Source of the DNA: Marinagarivorans sp.
Lineage (GTDB): Bacteria; Pseudomonadota; Gammaproteobacteria; Pseudomonadales; Cellvibrionaceae
DNA length: 60,688 nucleotides
Reading direction: 5' to 3'
NCBI GenBank assembly: GCA_028281865.1
Contig: JANQJB010000143.1
Span: 1 to 60,688 of the forward strand
The notes beneath the pieces were generated by a model. It did no database searches and was not told where the DNA came from. It worked only from the letters and a program-made list of their open reading frames with translations. Shown here one piece after another: positions 52,190 through 60,688 of this stretch. The position numbers and the translations under genes were made by a program. Numbering within the stretch: position 1 is the first letter of the stretch; every line of letters begins with the position of its first letter.

Positions 52190-55174
52190 TTAGCCAATTC
52201 GAAATTTGTTCACACCACTACTAATACTTTCAACGTGTGAATCCAGTACTCGTGTGGCGCTATTTGTTTCTTCAACCATCGCTGCGTTACTCTGTGTCAT
52301 TAAATCAAGGCTCGCAACAGCAGCTTTAATCTCTTCCATCCCAACCGTCTGGGTCTGAGATCTTTCGACAAAAGATTTCGTTAAACTTTCAACCTCGGAA
52401 ATAACTTGCGAAATCACATCGTTAGTTTCGCTTGTCTTCTCAATTAACTGTTGACTCTCTGCCACCCTGTTAACATTCTCATTGATCAAGTTACGAATTT
52501 CCTTTGATGCTTCACCGGACCTCTGAGCTAGATTACGAACTTCGGATGCAACAACCGCAAAGCCCCTACCCTGTTCACCCGCCCGTGCGGCTTCAACCGC
52601 TGCATTTAATGCGAGTAAATTAGTTTGGAAGGCAATATCATCTATCATTGTCGAAATTTTAGAAATTTCCTTGCTAGAGTCCCTTGTCGCCTCTATCGCT
52701 TCAACTGCATTTTGCATTGTAGACTGCGATTCGCTGCTAAGTTGCATTGAATTTTTAACCTTATCGGCCATTCCCGCACTGTCGGCTCCGGTCGATTTAA
52801 CCGTCTCCGTAAGGTTTATAACGGTGGCATTAATTTGCTCCAGCGCACTCGCTTGTGATTCTGTGCGGTTCGACATATCGACCATCGTTTGACTCACCTC
52901 ACGGCTCATTAAATTCGTGTCTGCCACGTTACTTTGAATATTGGCGATTAACGAACTCATTTGCTGTAACGACTCATTTAACGCTCTGGCTATATCACCC
53001 AGTTCACCCTTATGAGATTCCGATATCAGAACGTCTAAGCGGCCATTTTTTTGATTTTCAGCGAGCTCAATAATGTCATTCATCGCTGACTGCAAAGCAT
53101 CCATGGAAGAATTTATCGCCGATGAGATATCGTTGTAAAAACCAGGAAAGTCCGACTCGATCCGTTTGTCAAAACGACCGTCGGCAACAGTACCGAGCAA
53201 CTGTGCAATCTCAGTTAAAATTTTCTCAAGAGACGTTGTCGTTGAATTTAATGCTGTTTGTAACGCGGCTAATTGGCCACGGTAGTTCCCCTCAACCATC
53301 ACATCGAGCCGGCCTTCCTTCTGCGCATTAGCTGCCACTAAAATATTCGAGATAGAAGACTCAAGACTTTCCAATGTTTCGTTCAACGCGGCAGCCATCT
53401 CGCCTAAACTACCCGGCATCTGATTATCAATGCGGGTGGAGAAATTACCCTGCTGCATTTGCATAAATATCTTCGACAATGATTTTAGTGCGTCTTCAAT
53501 TGCATCTCCTGAAGTGTTAATTCCTTCCACTAAGTCGAACAAGTCGCCTTTGTAATGGGTTTGACAACGAATATTAAAATCGCCGTGCGCCTGTGCAAAA
53601 GTAGACTTTGATATATCTTTAATCACCTCTTGTAAATCGTCTGCGCTGCAATTAACGGCATTTTTTAGCTCCCGTAACTGACCGGGAAGATCAGAACTAA
53701 TTCGCTTGGAAAAATCACCCTCGCTATAAGCTAGCATTACTTCAGTAACCGCATGCACAGCACCTTCAATGGCAAACATGGCATCGTCGACTTGCCGTTT
53801 GAACTCTCCTTCAACCGCACTGTTCATACGTGCGCTAAAGTCACCCGCAGACAATGCCTTCATTACACTAGACAGTGCATGCATGGTTAACTCAACTTTT
53901 TTAGTAGAATTGTTTACACCGTCTTTTAACTTGCCAAGGTCGCCTTCATAGTTTTGCTCAATTCGACTTGAGAAGTCACCTTGAGAAACTTTCTCCATCA
54001 CCTTACCCACGTCATCAAAAAGACAGTTAAACTCTTCAAACAATGCGTTTATTGCCTCTCCAGCTCGACCAATTTCATCCTGACAGACCATCCTTGTACG
54101 ATGTTTAAAGGTTTTGCTAGACCGAGCATAATTAATACTCTCAGTTAAACCGTTGATTCCAGCGAGCATCTGCTTCGACACTTTTTGTGAAAACCTCCAC
54201 AACACCAAAATCACACCAGAAAATAAACCGAGCACTATGAACATCTTCGTCCAGGCCCAATAGATCGAACTTCGAGCAGATTGATCGATCCTGCTTGAAA
54301 AGTCCGTCGCCTGTGACTTGATAATACCAATGTAAGCAGTGCTTGCGCCAAACCAGCTATTCGGTTCTACCTGAAAGCTCCCGGCAGACTCAATCGAAGA
54401 CGAAATCGACTGGCGATATTTCGTTAAAGTATTTCGCGAATCGCCATTTATACTTTGTTCAAATAACTGGAAGTCTTTTTTGGAAAGCGATTTTTGAATA
54501 TGATCCATATAAATCGATTGCGATTGCTGATAAAAATAAACGTTTTTGACTTTGCCTAACGGCGCTTCGCCACTGGCTAAAATACCGTTAACAAGACCGC
54601 GCTCCTGGCCCAGCCGCTCTTTTAACCATAAGATATTATTCAGCGCAACAAGAACACGCCCCGTCTCCATATCTCCAACACTTAATGCGATATAGGCAAT
54701 AGTATCGAGCGCCATTTTATTCAAAGTAGAGTAAACTGAAAATGCCCCAGAATTCTTGTCTTGTTGATCAACCTTTTGACGTAACGGCGCAATATTTTTC
54801 AAATAGTTTTCGATATCTTTAAGCTGTACTTTTAGGTCACTATCAGACAAAGACAGATCTTCGAGGTAGGTCGTTAACTGTTTACTGGCCGCATCGGCCT
54901 TCGTTCTCTGCTGATCGAGTTTATTTTTGATAGCTTCGTTTGGATTGCCAAGGTATCCGGCAGTTAAACCACGCTCAACGGCATGGTTGTGCGCAATTGC
55001 GTCGAGGTGATTAGCGAGTTCCACCAAAGTCTTAGTTTTACTCGCAGAGCGGATATCCTGGATATTGGTAAAAACAAAAATTAGGCAAATAAAACTCAAA
55101 ATAACAAAGGCAGGAAAAAAAAGCATTCGTATTTTTTCATTTATCGACGCGTTTTTCAGCAAATTAGTCAACAT
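52190..55174 (-). CDS. Chemoreceptor with NIT-type sensor and a poly-HAMP array
   Basis: 994 residues. Helix 1 (about 17-36), a periplasmic nitrate/nitrite-sensing (NIT)-like four-helix domain (about 50-300) with [16 protein letters not shown] and [17 protein letters not shown], helix 2 (about 308-327), then about eight HAMP-like repeats, each with a G(D/N/R)(F/L) turn: near residues 400, 441, 485, 530, 577, 620, 665 and 712. C-terminal MCP signalling domain (from about 760) with the hairpin tip [20 protein letters not shown]. Talks to CheA/CheW (family knowledge). Single gene; 55175-55575 upstream is AT-rich with no gene. Confidence 0.93.
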   Translation of the reverse strand: MLTNLLKNASINEKIRMLFFPAFVILSFICLIFVFTNIQDIRSASKTKTLVELANHLDAIAHNHAVERGLTAGYLGNPNEAIKNKLDQQRTKADAASKQLTTYLEDLSLSDSDLKVQLKDIENYLKNIAPLRQKVDQQDKNSGAFSVYSTLNKMALDTIAYIALSVGDMETGRVLVALNNILWLKERLGQERGLVNGILASGEAPLGKVKNVYFYQQSQSIYMDHIQKSLSKKDFQLFEQSINGDSRNTLTKYRQSISSSIESAGSFQVEPNSWFGASTAYIGIIKSQATDFSSRIDQSARSSIYWAWTKMFIVLGLFSGVILVLWRFSQKVSKQMLAGINGLTESINYARSSKTFKHRTRMVCQDEIGRAGEAINALFEEFNCLFDDVGKVMEKVSQGDFSSRIEQNYEGDLGKLKDGVNNSTKKVELTMHALSSVMKALSAGDFSARMNSAVEGEFKRQVDDAMFAIEGAVHAVTEVMLAYSEGDFSKRISSDLPGQLRELKNAVNCSADDLQEVIKDISKSTFAQAHGDFNIRCQTHYKGDLFDLVEGINTSGDAIEDALKSLSKIFMQMQQGNFSTRIDNQMPGSLGEMAAALNETLESLESSISNILVAANAQKEGRLDVMVEGNYRGQLAALQTALNSTTTSLEKILTEIAQLLGTVADGRFDKRIESDFPGFYNDISSAINSSMDALQSAMNDIIELAENQKNGRLDVLISESHKGELGDIARALNESLQQMSSLIANIQSNVADTNLMSREVSQTMVDMSNRTESQASALEQINATVINLTETVKSTGADSAGMADKVKNSMQLSSESQSTMQNAVEAIEATRDSSKEISKISTMIDDIAFQTNLLALNAAVEAARAGEQGRGFAVVASEVRNLAQRSGEASKEIRNLINENVNRVAESQQLIEKTSETNDVISQVISEVESLTKSFVERSQTQTVGMEEIKAAVASLDLMTQSNAAMVEETNSATRVLDSHVESISSGVNKFRIG

Positions 55175-55575
55175 GCGACCGCTCCTTACGGCGTGTTAAA
55201 ATCCCAAATAGATCAAAATTGGTGAATAATTAAATGTATACGTTTACAACCTGACCATTCGCACCTTTTAAGAGCATCAATTCGACCAAAAGTGGTGCAT
55301 ACTTAAATCGCCTTTCTAAAAAATCCAAATAAAAACTCAAGACTTATAGCAAAACGTAACACAATTAAGATTTTATCCCTGAATTTATTATAGCTCGCAC
55401 TGAAGATAAAGTTGAAAAGGTCAACGCTTTAATTTTTATATCTAAAAAAAATAATGCCCGAATTTTAAATGGATAAATTAACGTTAACTCACTGAGATAC
55501 AGAAATAAGCAGGAAGCGCAAACAAACTTAAGCGTTATAAACGAGACGGTGAAAGCGGATTAGATCTTAGATAAA

Positions 55576-57156
55576 CTAATTAAATGCGCATTCAATTGAC
55601 TGATAAATTTCACCGCACATCGACGAGCTTGAGTCGATGCTATTCCAAAACCTACCATTAAAACTTGATGTCATTAGAATTCCATCCTGGCATACCGCAG
55701 ATGCTTTTTTTACTCGTAAAAAACCCTCTTCATTACAAAACTGCTCGGCGTTCTCCTGATGCGCTGCTACAGGAAAGAAAAGACCTCTAGCATCTTTTCT
55801 TGAGGGGGAACTAAATATCTTATCGGCCATTGGGTTGCCATTGTAAATATGTAAATTATCCAGCGCGATTGAACCTAAATTCGAATCGCCTTCACTAACA
55901 GTTAAACGGACTTGTATAATTCCGGTATAACAAGAAAGATTGACTATCACACGCTTCCAAGGATCATCGGCACTGTTCTGCGATGACGCTCTTTTCCATA
56001 CCTTATAGAACTGTGCTTCGTCGCTTAAAGATTTTTGACCATGCACTTCCACAGACAAAGCACCACCAACACCGCTGATATGGTAATCAAAAGAAAATTT
56101 GGAGTCTGGGCGAGCAATAAATGCCTTACTCGTTAAAGAGACATCCTGCATCGTATTACTTTGCTTAAAAAGTAAATAATTCTGGCTATTTCCAGAAGCT
56201 GGCGATGGATTTAAGCCCGCTGTATCCGGAGCACGCTTTCTTATCCATGAACTAGCAACTGAGGACTGCCACATCGCATCGCTGCCAAAGCTCGTAGCAA
56301 TTGGTAAGCGAGTTACAGCATAGGGAGATAAACCCGTTGGGGGCATCATCGTATTAACATCTGCTATTAATACAGCCCAGAGCCCATCGTCAACGTGTTG
56401 TTTATTTGCGAGATCTGTCGAATAGTGGCATGCTCCAGCACAATTATCATTCCCAGCCTTAATCGATGTTTCCCAGTTTTTGAAGTCTGGTCCAACAAAC
56501 GAATAAGGACCTGAAGATGTATAGTCTCCAAGTAAATCCAACTGAGCAAAAGCATTGACCACATGACGCGATATAATAAAAGGGGCTCGCGAATGGCATG
56601 TATGGCACTTCGACTCTGCAACAGTTTGCGGAGCATCCCAACTGCTACGTGCTTCGTCGTCGCCGGGTGCTGGCATATCGCCATCAACACCATCTAGATT
56701 ATCTTGAAAAAAGCAAGTTTTGCCTGACCGTTTGTTGTGAATAATCATTGCAATATCAGAATAAATATTCCCATCGATTGGGTAACCCTCGTCCTCGTAT
56801 TTGCGGCAATTGTAAACCGCCTCTACATCTTTATTCTTATAGTAAATCCGCCCCATACGAGTACCAACATAATCCTTATCACACCCTTCTTCTGTAAGCA
56901 GCTTCTGCTCTGTAATTGCTTCAGCAAAAAGAAGACGTGGGGGAGATGTACAACCCTCACCAAAACTATTATTGTAAATTTCTACGCCTTCCGAGCATTT
57001 AAAACCTTTAATCGGCTCGCCTGTCTCTAACTCGTTCTCGCAACGCTTAGAAAATTCTTTTAGAGACTCAGCAGAAATAGTGTTACAAATAATAAGCAAC
57101 ACGCTGGTAAAACCGCTTACTAGAACAGTATGTGTAACGAGAGCAATTTTTTTCAC
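55576..57156 (-). CDS. Secreted heme-binding protein with C-terminal jelly-roll domain
   Basis: 526 residues with a signal peptide (about 1-29, ending ISAE). Cys-rich N-terminal part; CHTCH (184-188) is a normal heme c site, and CAGACH (239-244) is a CxxxCH variant. PDTAGLNPSPASG links to a C-terminal beta domain of about 170 residues (FSFDYHISGVGGALSVEVHG, GSIALDNLHIYNG at about 435-447), resembling MAM/jelly-roll carbohydrate-binding domains. It belongs loosely with the cytochrome lipoproteins of this region. Starts 7 bases after a small lipoprotein-anchor gene. Function unknown; surface electron transfer near a polysaccharide is a guess. Confidence 0.8.
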   Translation of the reverse strand: MKKIALVTHTVLVSGFTSVLLIICNTISAESLKEFSKRCENELETGEPIKGFKCSEGVEIYNNSFGEGCTSPPRLLFAEAITEQKLLTEEGCDKDYVGTRMGRIYYKNKDVEAVYNCRKYEDEGYPIDGNIYSDIAMIIHNKRSGKTCFFQDNLDGVDGDMPAPGDDEARSSWDAPQTVAESKCHTCHSRAPFIISRHVVNAFAQLDLLGDYTSSGPYSFVGPDFKNWETSIKAGNDNCAGACHYSTDLANKQHVDDGLWAVLIADVNTMMPPTGLSPYAVTRLPIATSFGSDAMWQSSVASSWIRKRAPDTAGLNPSPASGNSQNYLLFKQSNTMQDVSLTSKAFIARPDSKFSFDYHISGVGGALSVEVHGQKSLSDEAQFYKVWKRASSQNSADDPWKRVIVNLSCYTGIIQVRLTVSEGDSNLGSIALDNLHIYNGNPMADKIFSSPSRKDARGLFFPVAAHQENAEQFCNEEGFLRVKKASAVCQDGILMTSSFNGRFWNSIDSSSSMCGEIYQSIECAFN

Positions 57157-57163
57157 ATTATGC

Positions 57164-57409
57164 TCATCCCGTTATCTCCGTTCCACAAGGAACATTCTCA
57201 ATTTCGATTGGTTGCGGTTTGCCCACTGGATCCCCACTACTGCTAGAAGTACTTGAACTCGTTGAGCTGCTAGAAGTGCTTGAGCTTGTTGAACTGGAAG
57301 AAGAATTGGACTCAAACGAACCTGCACCTGATTCGGTGTCAGCAACGCAAGCAGATAAAGAAAAAATAACTATAAATACCGCAATAACATTTACAACTTT
57401 AATTGTCAT
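57164..57409 (-). CDS. Orphan lipoprotein anchor with poly-Ser/Thr linker
   Basis: 81 residues: lipobox LSAC (Cys21), then a Ser/Thr linker (about 36-61) and only 20 residues after it (PQPIEIENVPCGTEITG end). Same anchor design as the large lipoproteins, but without a cargo domain. Stop lies 7 bases before the start of the next gene, which has its own signal peptide. Either a tiny surface lipoprotein or the leftover head of a truncated gene. The 581-base stretch 57410-57990 upstream shows no convincing gene. Confidence 0.6.
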   Translation of the reverse strand: MTIKVVNVIAVFIVIFSLSACVADTESGAGSFESNSSSSSTSSSTSSSSTSSSTSSSSGDPVGKPQPIEIENVPCGTEITG

Positions 57410-57990
57410 AATATCTTTATTACTTTTATCAAATAACGATATATTTTATCTAAAACATAAAGTATTTAGATAAATACGCCTCAAGATGCAAACTTCCAAA
57501 AGACCGTTATATATAACAACCGGCAAGCTCGGAATCGAAGTATCGTGATCCAAATAAAAATTAACCAAAAGCTTATGACACGAGGTGGGACCTGCAATAA
57601 GCTTACGGTAAAATGGGGAAAACAGAGTAAAACAGATTTTTGTTTCTTAAAACTTAGACCAGCTCACAAATTCGCAACTCAAAAGAGCCTGTCCCACTTC
57701 GAGAGAGTTCATAAAAATAACACTGGTCCAATATAAAAATAGTAAAACATAAACCGAAAACTATTTACTTCTGCGAATTTAAATCGCGACGTTAACGATG
57801 GCGTTTTCGAATTCGCTAATAATTATAAAAGCCGATCCGAAAACTATTATCTTTACTCTGAACAAAAGTATTGAATTACTAAAAATCACGTATTTATTTT
57901 AACTTTTGAGATTACGTTAACGGAGAGAATACGTAATTCCGTAGAAGCGCAGGAATCTCAAGCAAAGAATCAATAAATGAGCTACCCAAA

Positions 57991-58809
57991 TCAAACCAGC
58001 CCAAACCGTTCCTTCTGCGCGTTAATAAAGGTTTCATCATCAAGCTCGTGGCGTTTTGCAACAAGCTCAACCGCATCTTCCCCAGCGGTATAGCGCATTT
58101 GCGGACTGTCGTCGTTCGCCGCAGCCCATATCACTTCAGCCACTACTTTTGCCGGAGCAGCATTTTCGAGGATCGGTGCAAATCCTGCCATGACTTTTTC
58201 GACTATGGGTTGATATTCGGTTAGCGACTCGTCGTTGGTAAAATCAAACGAACGCCCACCAAAATCGGTAGCAATCGCTCCCGGTTCGACAATCTTGACT
58301 TTTACACCAATAGGTTCGAGTTCAAAATGTAACGATTCCGAGAGCCCTTCTACCGCAAACTTAGTACCGTGATATAAGGTACCCAACGGAAAAGTCATCT
58401 TCCCTCCAATCGACGAAATATTGATTATGGAACCACCTTTGTTGGAGCGGAAATGTGGTAAAAGCGCTTTTGTAGTCTCCAGTAAGCCGATAACATTAGT
58501 ATCAAACTGTCGCCGGATGTTCTCCATTGGAAAGGCTTCAAGCGGTCCATAAGCACCATATCCAGCATTGTTCAACAGCGCATCGACTTTGACAAAACGC
58601 TCGATTCCATCCGAAACTGCTCGACTTATCGACTCAGGATCTGTCACATCAAGCCGCGTTACATAAACATTGTCAAGTTCGGTCAGTTCTTTTTCTAACT
58701 CCGGTTTACGCATCGTCGCGATGACATTCCAGCCTTGCTCATGAAAGTAGATTGCTGTTTCTTTACCTATTCCGCTTGACGCACCGGTAATTAAAATTGT
58801 CTTGTTCAT
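57991..58809 (-). CDS. Short-chain dehydrogenase/reductase (classical SDR)
   Basis: 272 residues, cytoplasmic NAD(P)H-dependent oxidoreductase. TGASSGIG (8-15) binds the cofactor, LLNNAGYG (about 80-87), catalytic Ser in INISSIGG (about 133) and YHGTK (Tyr about 147, Lys about 151). SD AAAGGGG. The short C-terminal extension QKERFGLV suggests a complete enzyme. Divergent from the AraC gene 223 bases away, a pairing often seen where the regulator controls the SDR. Substrate unknown. Confidence 0.93.
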   Translation of the reverse strand: MNKTILITGASSGIGKETAIYFHEQGWNVIATMRKPELEKELTELDNVYVTRLDVTDPESISRAVSDGIERFVKVDALLNNAGYGAYGPLEAFPMENIRRQFDTNVIGLLETTKALLPHFRSNKGGSIINISSIGGKMTFPLGTLYHGTKFAVEGLSESLHFELEPIGVKVKIVEPGAIATDFGGRSFDFTNDESLTEYQPIVEKVMAGFAPILENAAPAKVVAEVIWAAANDDSPQMRYTAGEDAVELVAKRHELDDETFINAQKERFGLV

Positions 58810-59032
58810 ATTTGGCCCCTTTGAGATTAAAAGTTAATGTTCTAGTCGAGCGGTAACCCGTGTCACCGCATGAAGGTCACTATAAATTTTCAGCGGGAAT
58901 CTCTGAATACACAAAAGTGCCAAATACTTGCATAAAACTATAATCTGATAGAGCTTTGCTTTAGAAAACCGCACCAATTTGATACTGTTATTAAGTGCAA
59001 GATAAACGACAAATAGCGCAGGGTTTTCCCCG

Positions 59033-59914
59033 ATGAATAAAAAACTCAATGAATTCAAAGCCCTTATTGAACGGCATACGTCCACAAACGGTCTGCATGA
59101 AAGTGATATACCAGAACTTTTTCTCTTTCGAGACTCACAGACACAGGGCCGCGTTACTTGGGTCTATGAGCCGGCGTTGATTATCGCGGCGCAGGGAGAG
59201 AAACATCTCTACCTCAATGGTAAACAATTTGGCTACAGTGCCGGCCAGTGCCTCGCGCTCTTTATGCCAATGGCGGTTGAGTGTGAAATGATTAATGTCA
59301 ACGAGCAAAACCCTATGCTAGGTATTGGAATCCGCCTAGACCTGCACCGCTTAGCGAAATTACTACTAAAAATGGACGCAATAGATCAAACACATACCTC
59401 TAACGAAATAACCGCAGCTTCCGGAATATTCTCTGCGCCACTGAATTCCAAAATACTCAATGCCGTTATCCGTCTATTAACAATGCTCGACGATCCTCTG
59501 GATACACAAATGCTCGGAGCCCATCTGATTGATGAGATTTATTTCCATTTATTGCGAGATGGACAAGGAGGCGCGCTGAGAGTTTCGTTAAGGCAACAGG
59601 GCCAAATCCAGCAAATTTCGCGGGCAGTTGATCACCTCCACCAAAATTTAGAAAAAAATATTACCATTGAAGATCTTGCCAGCCTATCGAATATGAGTAG
59701 CTCTGGCTTTCACAAAAAGTTCAAAGAAGTTATGCATGTTTCGCCGTTGCAATACACAAAGCTCATTCGCCTAAACAAAGCAAAATCATTAATTTTAGAG
59801 GGCAAGAACGTTAGCGAAGCAGGGTTTATGGTTGGCTATAATTCGCCAGCCCAGTTCAGTCGTGAATTTAAAAGGGAGTTTGGCATGGCTCCATCCTCCA
59901 CCCACAATATTTAA
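59033..59914 (+). CDS. AraC-family transcription regulator (AraC_N type)
   Basis: 293 residues. N-terminal AraC_N effector domain (about 1-190) with VTWVYEPALIIAAQGEKHLY and LFMPMAVECE; C-terminal double helix-turn-helix (about 195-290) with ITIEDLASLSNMSSSGFHKK and VSEAGFMVGYNSPAQFSREF. Probably activates or represses the divergent SDR gene (inference from layout). The following gene starts 16 bases downstream. Confidence 0.93.
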   Translation: MNKKLNEFKALIERHTSTNGLHESDIPELFLFRDSQTQGRVTWVYEPALIIAAQGEKHLYLNGKQFGYSAGQCLALFMPMAVECEMINVNEQNPMLGIGIRLDLHRLAKLLLKMDAIDQTHTSNEITAASGIFSAPLNSKILNAVIRLLTMLDDPLDTQMLGAHLIDEIYFHLLRDGQGGALRVSLRQQGQIQQISRAVDHLHQNLEKNITIEDLASLSNMSSSGFHKKFKEVMHVSPLQYTKLIRLNKAKSLILEGKNVSEAGFMVGYNSPAQFSREFKREFGMAPSSTHNI

Positions 59915-59930
59915 CAGTACTTTTATCGTT

Positions 59931-60688
59931 ATGTTATTCATTCGCCGTAAAAATATCTCTACTATTTCAATTGCGTTCTTTATTATGCTTAGCATGCCGA
60001 TTGCGAACGCGGAAATTTGGACTTATCCAGCTCCCGATAAAAAATTCACATCTTCACAATACACCGTCCGAGTGATTCAAGCCGGGACAGTCTATGACAG
60101 TTTTGTTTACGCACACGAAAACCAAGATAATAAACTTAAACCACGCATGTCAGACTATAATCATTGGACAACTTTTTCCTTCTCCGGCTCGATTACAGTC
60201 GAAGTGGAAGCGGCTAAGTATACTCTTGAAGAAGCAAGTATTAGGCCCAGCTCAAGAAATATTAAAATTAAAAAACTCGGTAAGAATAAAATTAGCTTCA
60301 CTCTGGATAGACCTGAAAAACTGTGGCTAAAAGTTCCGGGCGCCAAGGAAGACCCACTCTTTATATTTGCCGATGCACCAGAAAAAAATATACCTGATCG
60401 TAAAGATAAAAATGTTATATGGTTCGACGCGGGTAAAGTTCACGATATTGGCGAACGCTTTGAAATTAACAGTAATACCACTGTGTATATTCCGGGTGGC
60501 GCCTACGTGCGTGGAACAATTACAGCGAACAACTCTTCCAATATCCGCATAGTAGGTCGCGGAATTCTTTCCGGGCTGGGCTATGCTCGCCGCCCCTCAT
60601 ACAAAGGCATACCCTATAACAGCGTTATGTTCAATGGCGAGGGGAAAAACCAGCTAGTCGAGGGCATTACGATCACGAACCCACAGCA
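59931..60688 (+). CDS. Secreted beta-helix glycosidase-like protein (C-terminus cut by window edge)
   Basis: 252 codons visible from ATG 59931. Signal peptide about 1-27 (ending IANA). The region to about 140 is a beta-sandwich (YTVRVIQAGTVYDSFVYAHE); then DAGKVHDIGERFEINSNTTV and YIPGGAYVRGTITANNSSNI (about 175-200), RIVGRGILSGLGYARR and LVEGITITNP lead into a right-handed beta-helix. The VxIPGGAYVxG block occurs in GH28/GH49-type hydrolases. A dextranase-, polygalacturonase- or related glycosidase is likely; the catalytic part is beyond the edge. Located 16 bases after the AraC gene. Confidence 0.85.
   Translation, partial: MLFIRRKNISTISIAFFIMLSMPIANAEIWTYPAPDKKFTSSQYTVRVIQAGTVYDSFVYAHENQDNKLKPRMSDYNHWTTFSFSGSITVEVEAAKYTLEEASIRPSSRNIKIKKLGKNKISFTLDRPEKLWLKVPGAKEDPLFIFADAPEKNIPDRKDKNVIWFDAGKVHDIGERFEINSNTTVYIPGGAYVRGTITANNSSNIRIVGRGILSGLGYARRPSYKGIPYNSVMFNGEGKNQLVEGITITNPQ

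Noticed and set aside
55576-57409. A single gene broken between the small lipoprotein and the heme protein
   Set aside because: The downstream protein has its own complete signal peptide, so two genes are the simpler reading; kept as a finding.
57545-57736. 63-residue reading frame in the gap before the SDR gene
   Set aside because: No ribosome site, no recognisable content and biased composition; probably chance.

Overview
The window looks like a chromosomal segment of a marine or plant-polysaccharide-degrading gammaproteobacterium of the Cellvibrionaceae type (Saccharophagus/Teredinibacter/Cellvibrio-like). Grounds: a permuted-free smpB/ssrA pair with a gammaproteobacterial ANDxxYALAA-type tag, many exported lipoproteins whose lipobox is followed by long poly-serine linkers, a TonB-dependent receptor, beta-helix carbohydrate-active proteins and a sulfatase. 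The organism assignment is an inference; no rRNA is present.

Layout. 1-4.7 kb: an RND efflux operon on the minus strand (outer-membrane lipoprotein, adaptor, and a permease running off the left edge). 5-12.9 kb: smpB, a TonB-dependent receptor, a 1364-residue exported multi-membrane protein of unknown function, and ssrA (tmRNA) with its terminator. 12.9-16.6 kb: an accessory strip with REP-like repeats, a lipoprotein, a PIN-domain toxin-antitoxin pair, nested hairpins and a MITE-like element. 16.6-34.6 kb and 41.4-49.6 kb: a remarkable set of four two-gene modules, each a poly-Ser lipoprotein with two CxxCH heme sites next to a Tat-exported protein (two DUF1552/HXXSHH type, two DUF1501-like), mixed with a Tat beta-helix protein, a cytochrome-fused PQQ sugar dehydrogenase, a secreted peroxiredoxin, a sulfatase lipoprotein, an unknown lipoprotein and a two-component system. 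A decayed hybrid histidine kinase/AraC regulator lies at 28.2-28.5 kb.

35.1-41.3 kb: a four-gene minus-strand operon that resembles a peptidoglycan-attacking effector cassette: a 1058-residue protein with two OmpA-type modules and peptidoglycan-binding motifs, a CHAP/NlpC-like cysteine hydrolase, a GH19-type muralytic enzyme (none with a signal peptide), then a small lipoprotein that could be the immunity protein. No secretion apparatus is in view.

49.7-60.7 kb: a string of small housekeeping-like genes (MAPEG, YbjQ, SpoU-type methyltransferase and two unknowns), a 994-residue chemoreceptor with a NIT-type sensor and about eight HAMP-like repeats, a secreted heme-binding/jelly-roll protein preceded by an orphan lipoprotein anchor, a divergent SDR/AraC pair, and the start of a beta-helix glycosidase-like gene running off the right edge. 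The best candidates for an undescribed system are the multiplied cytochrome-lipoprotein/Tat-partner modules and the 35-41 kb effector-like cassette.
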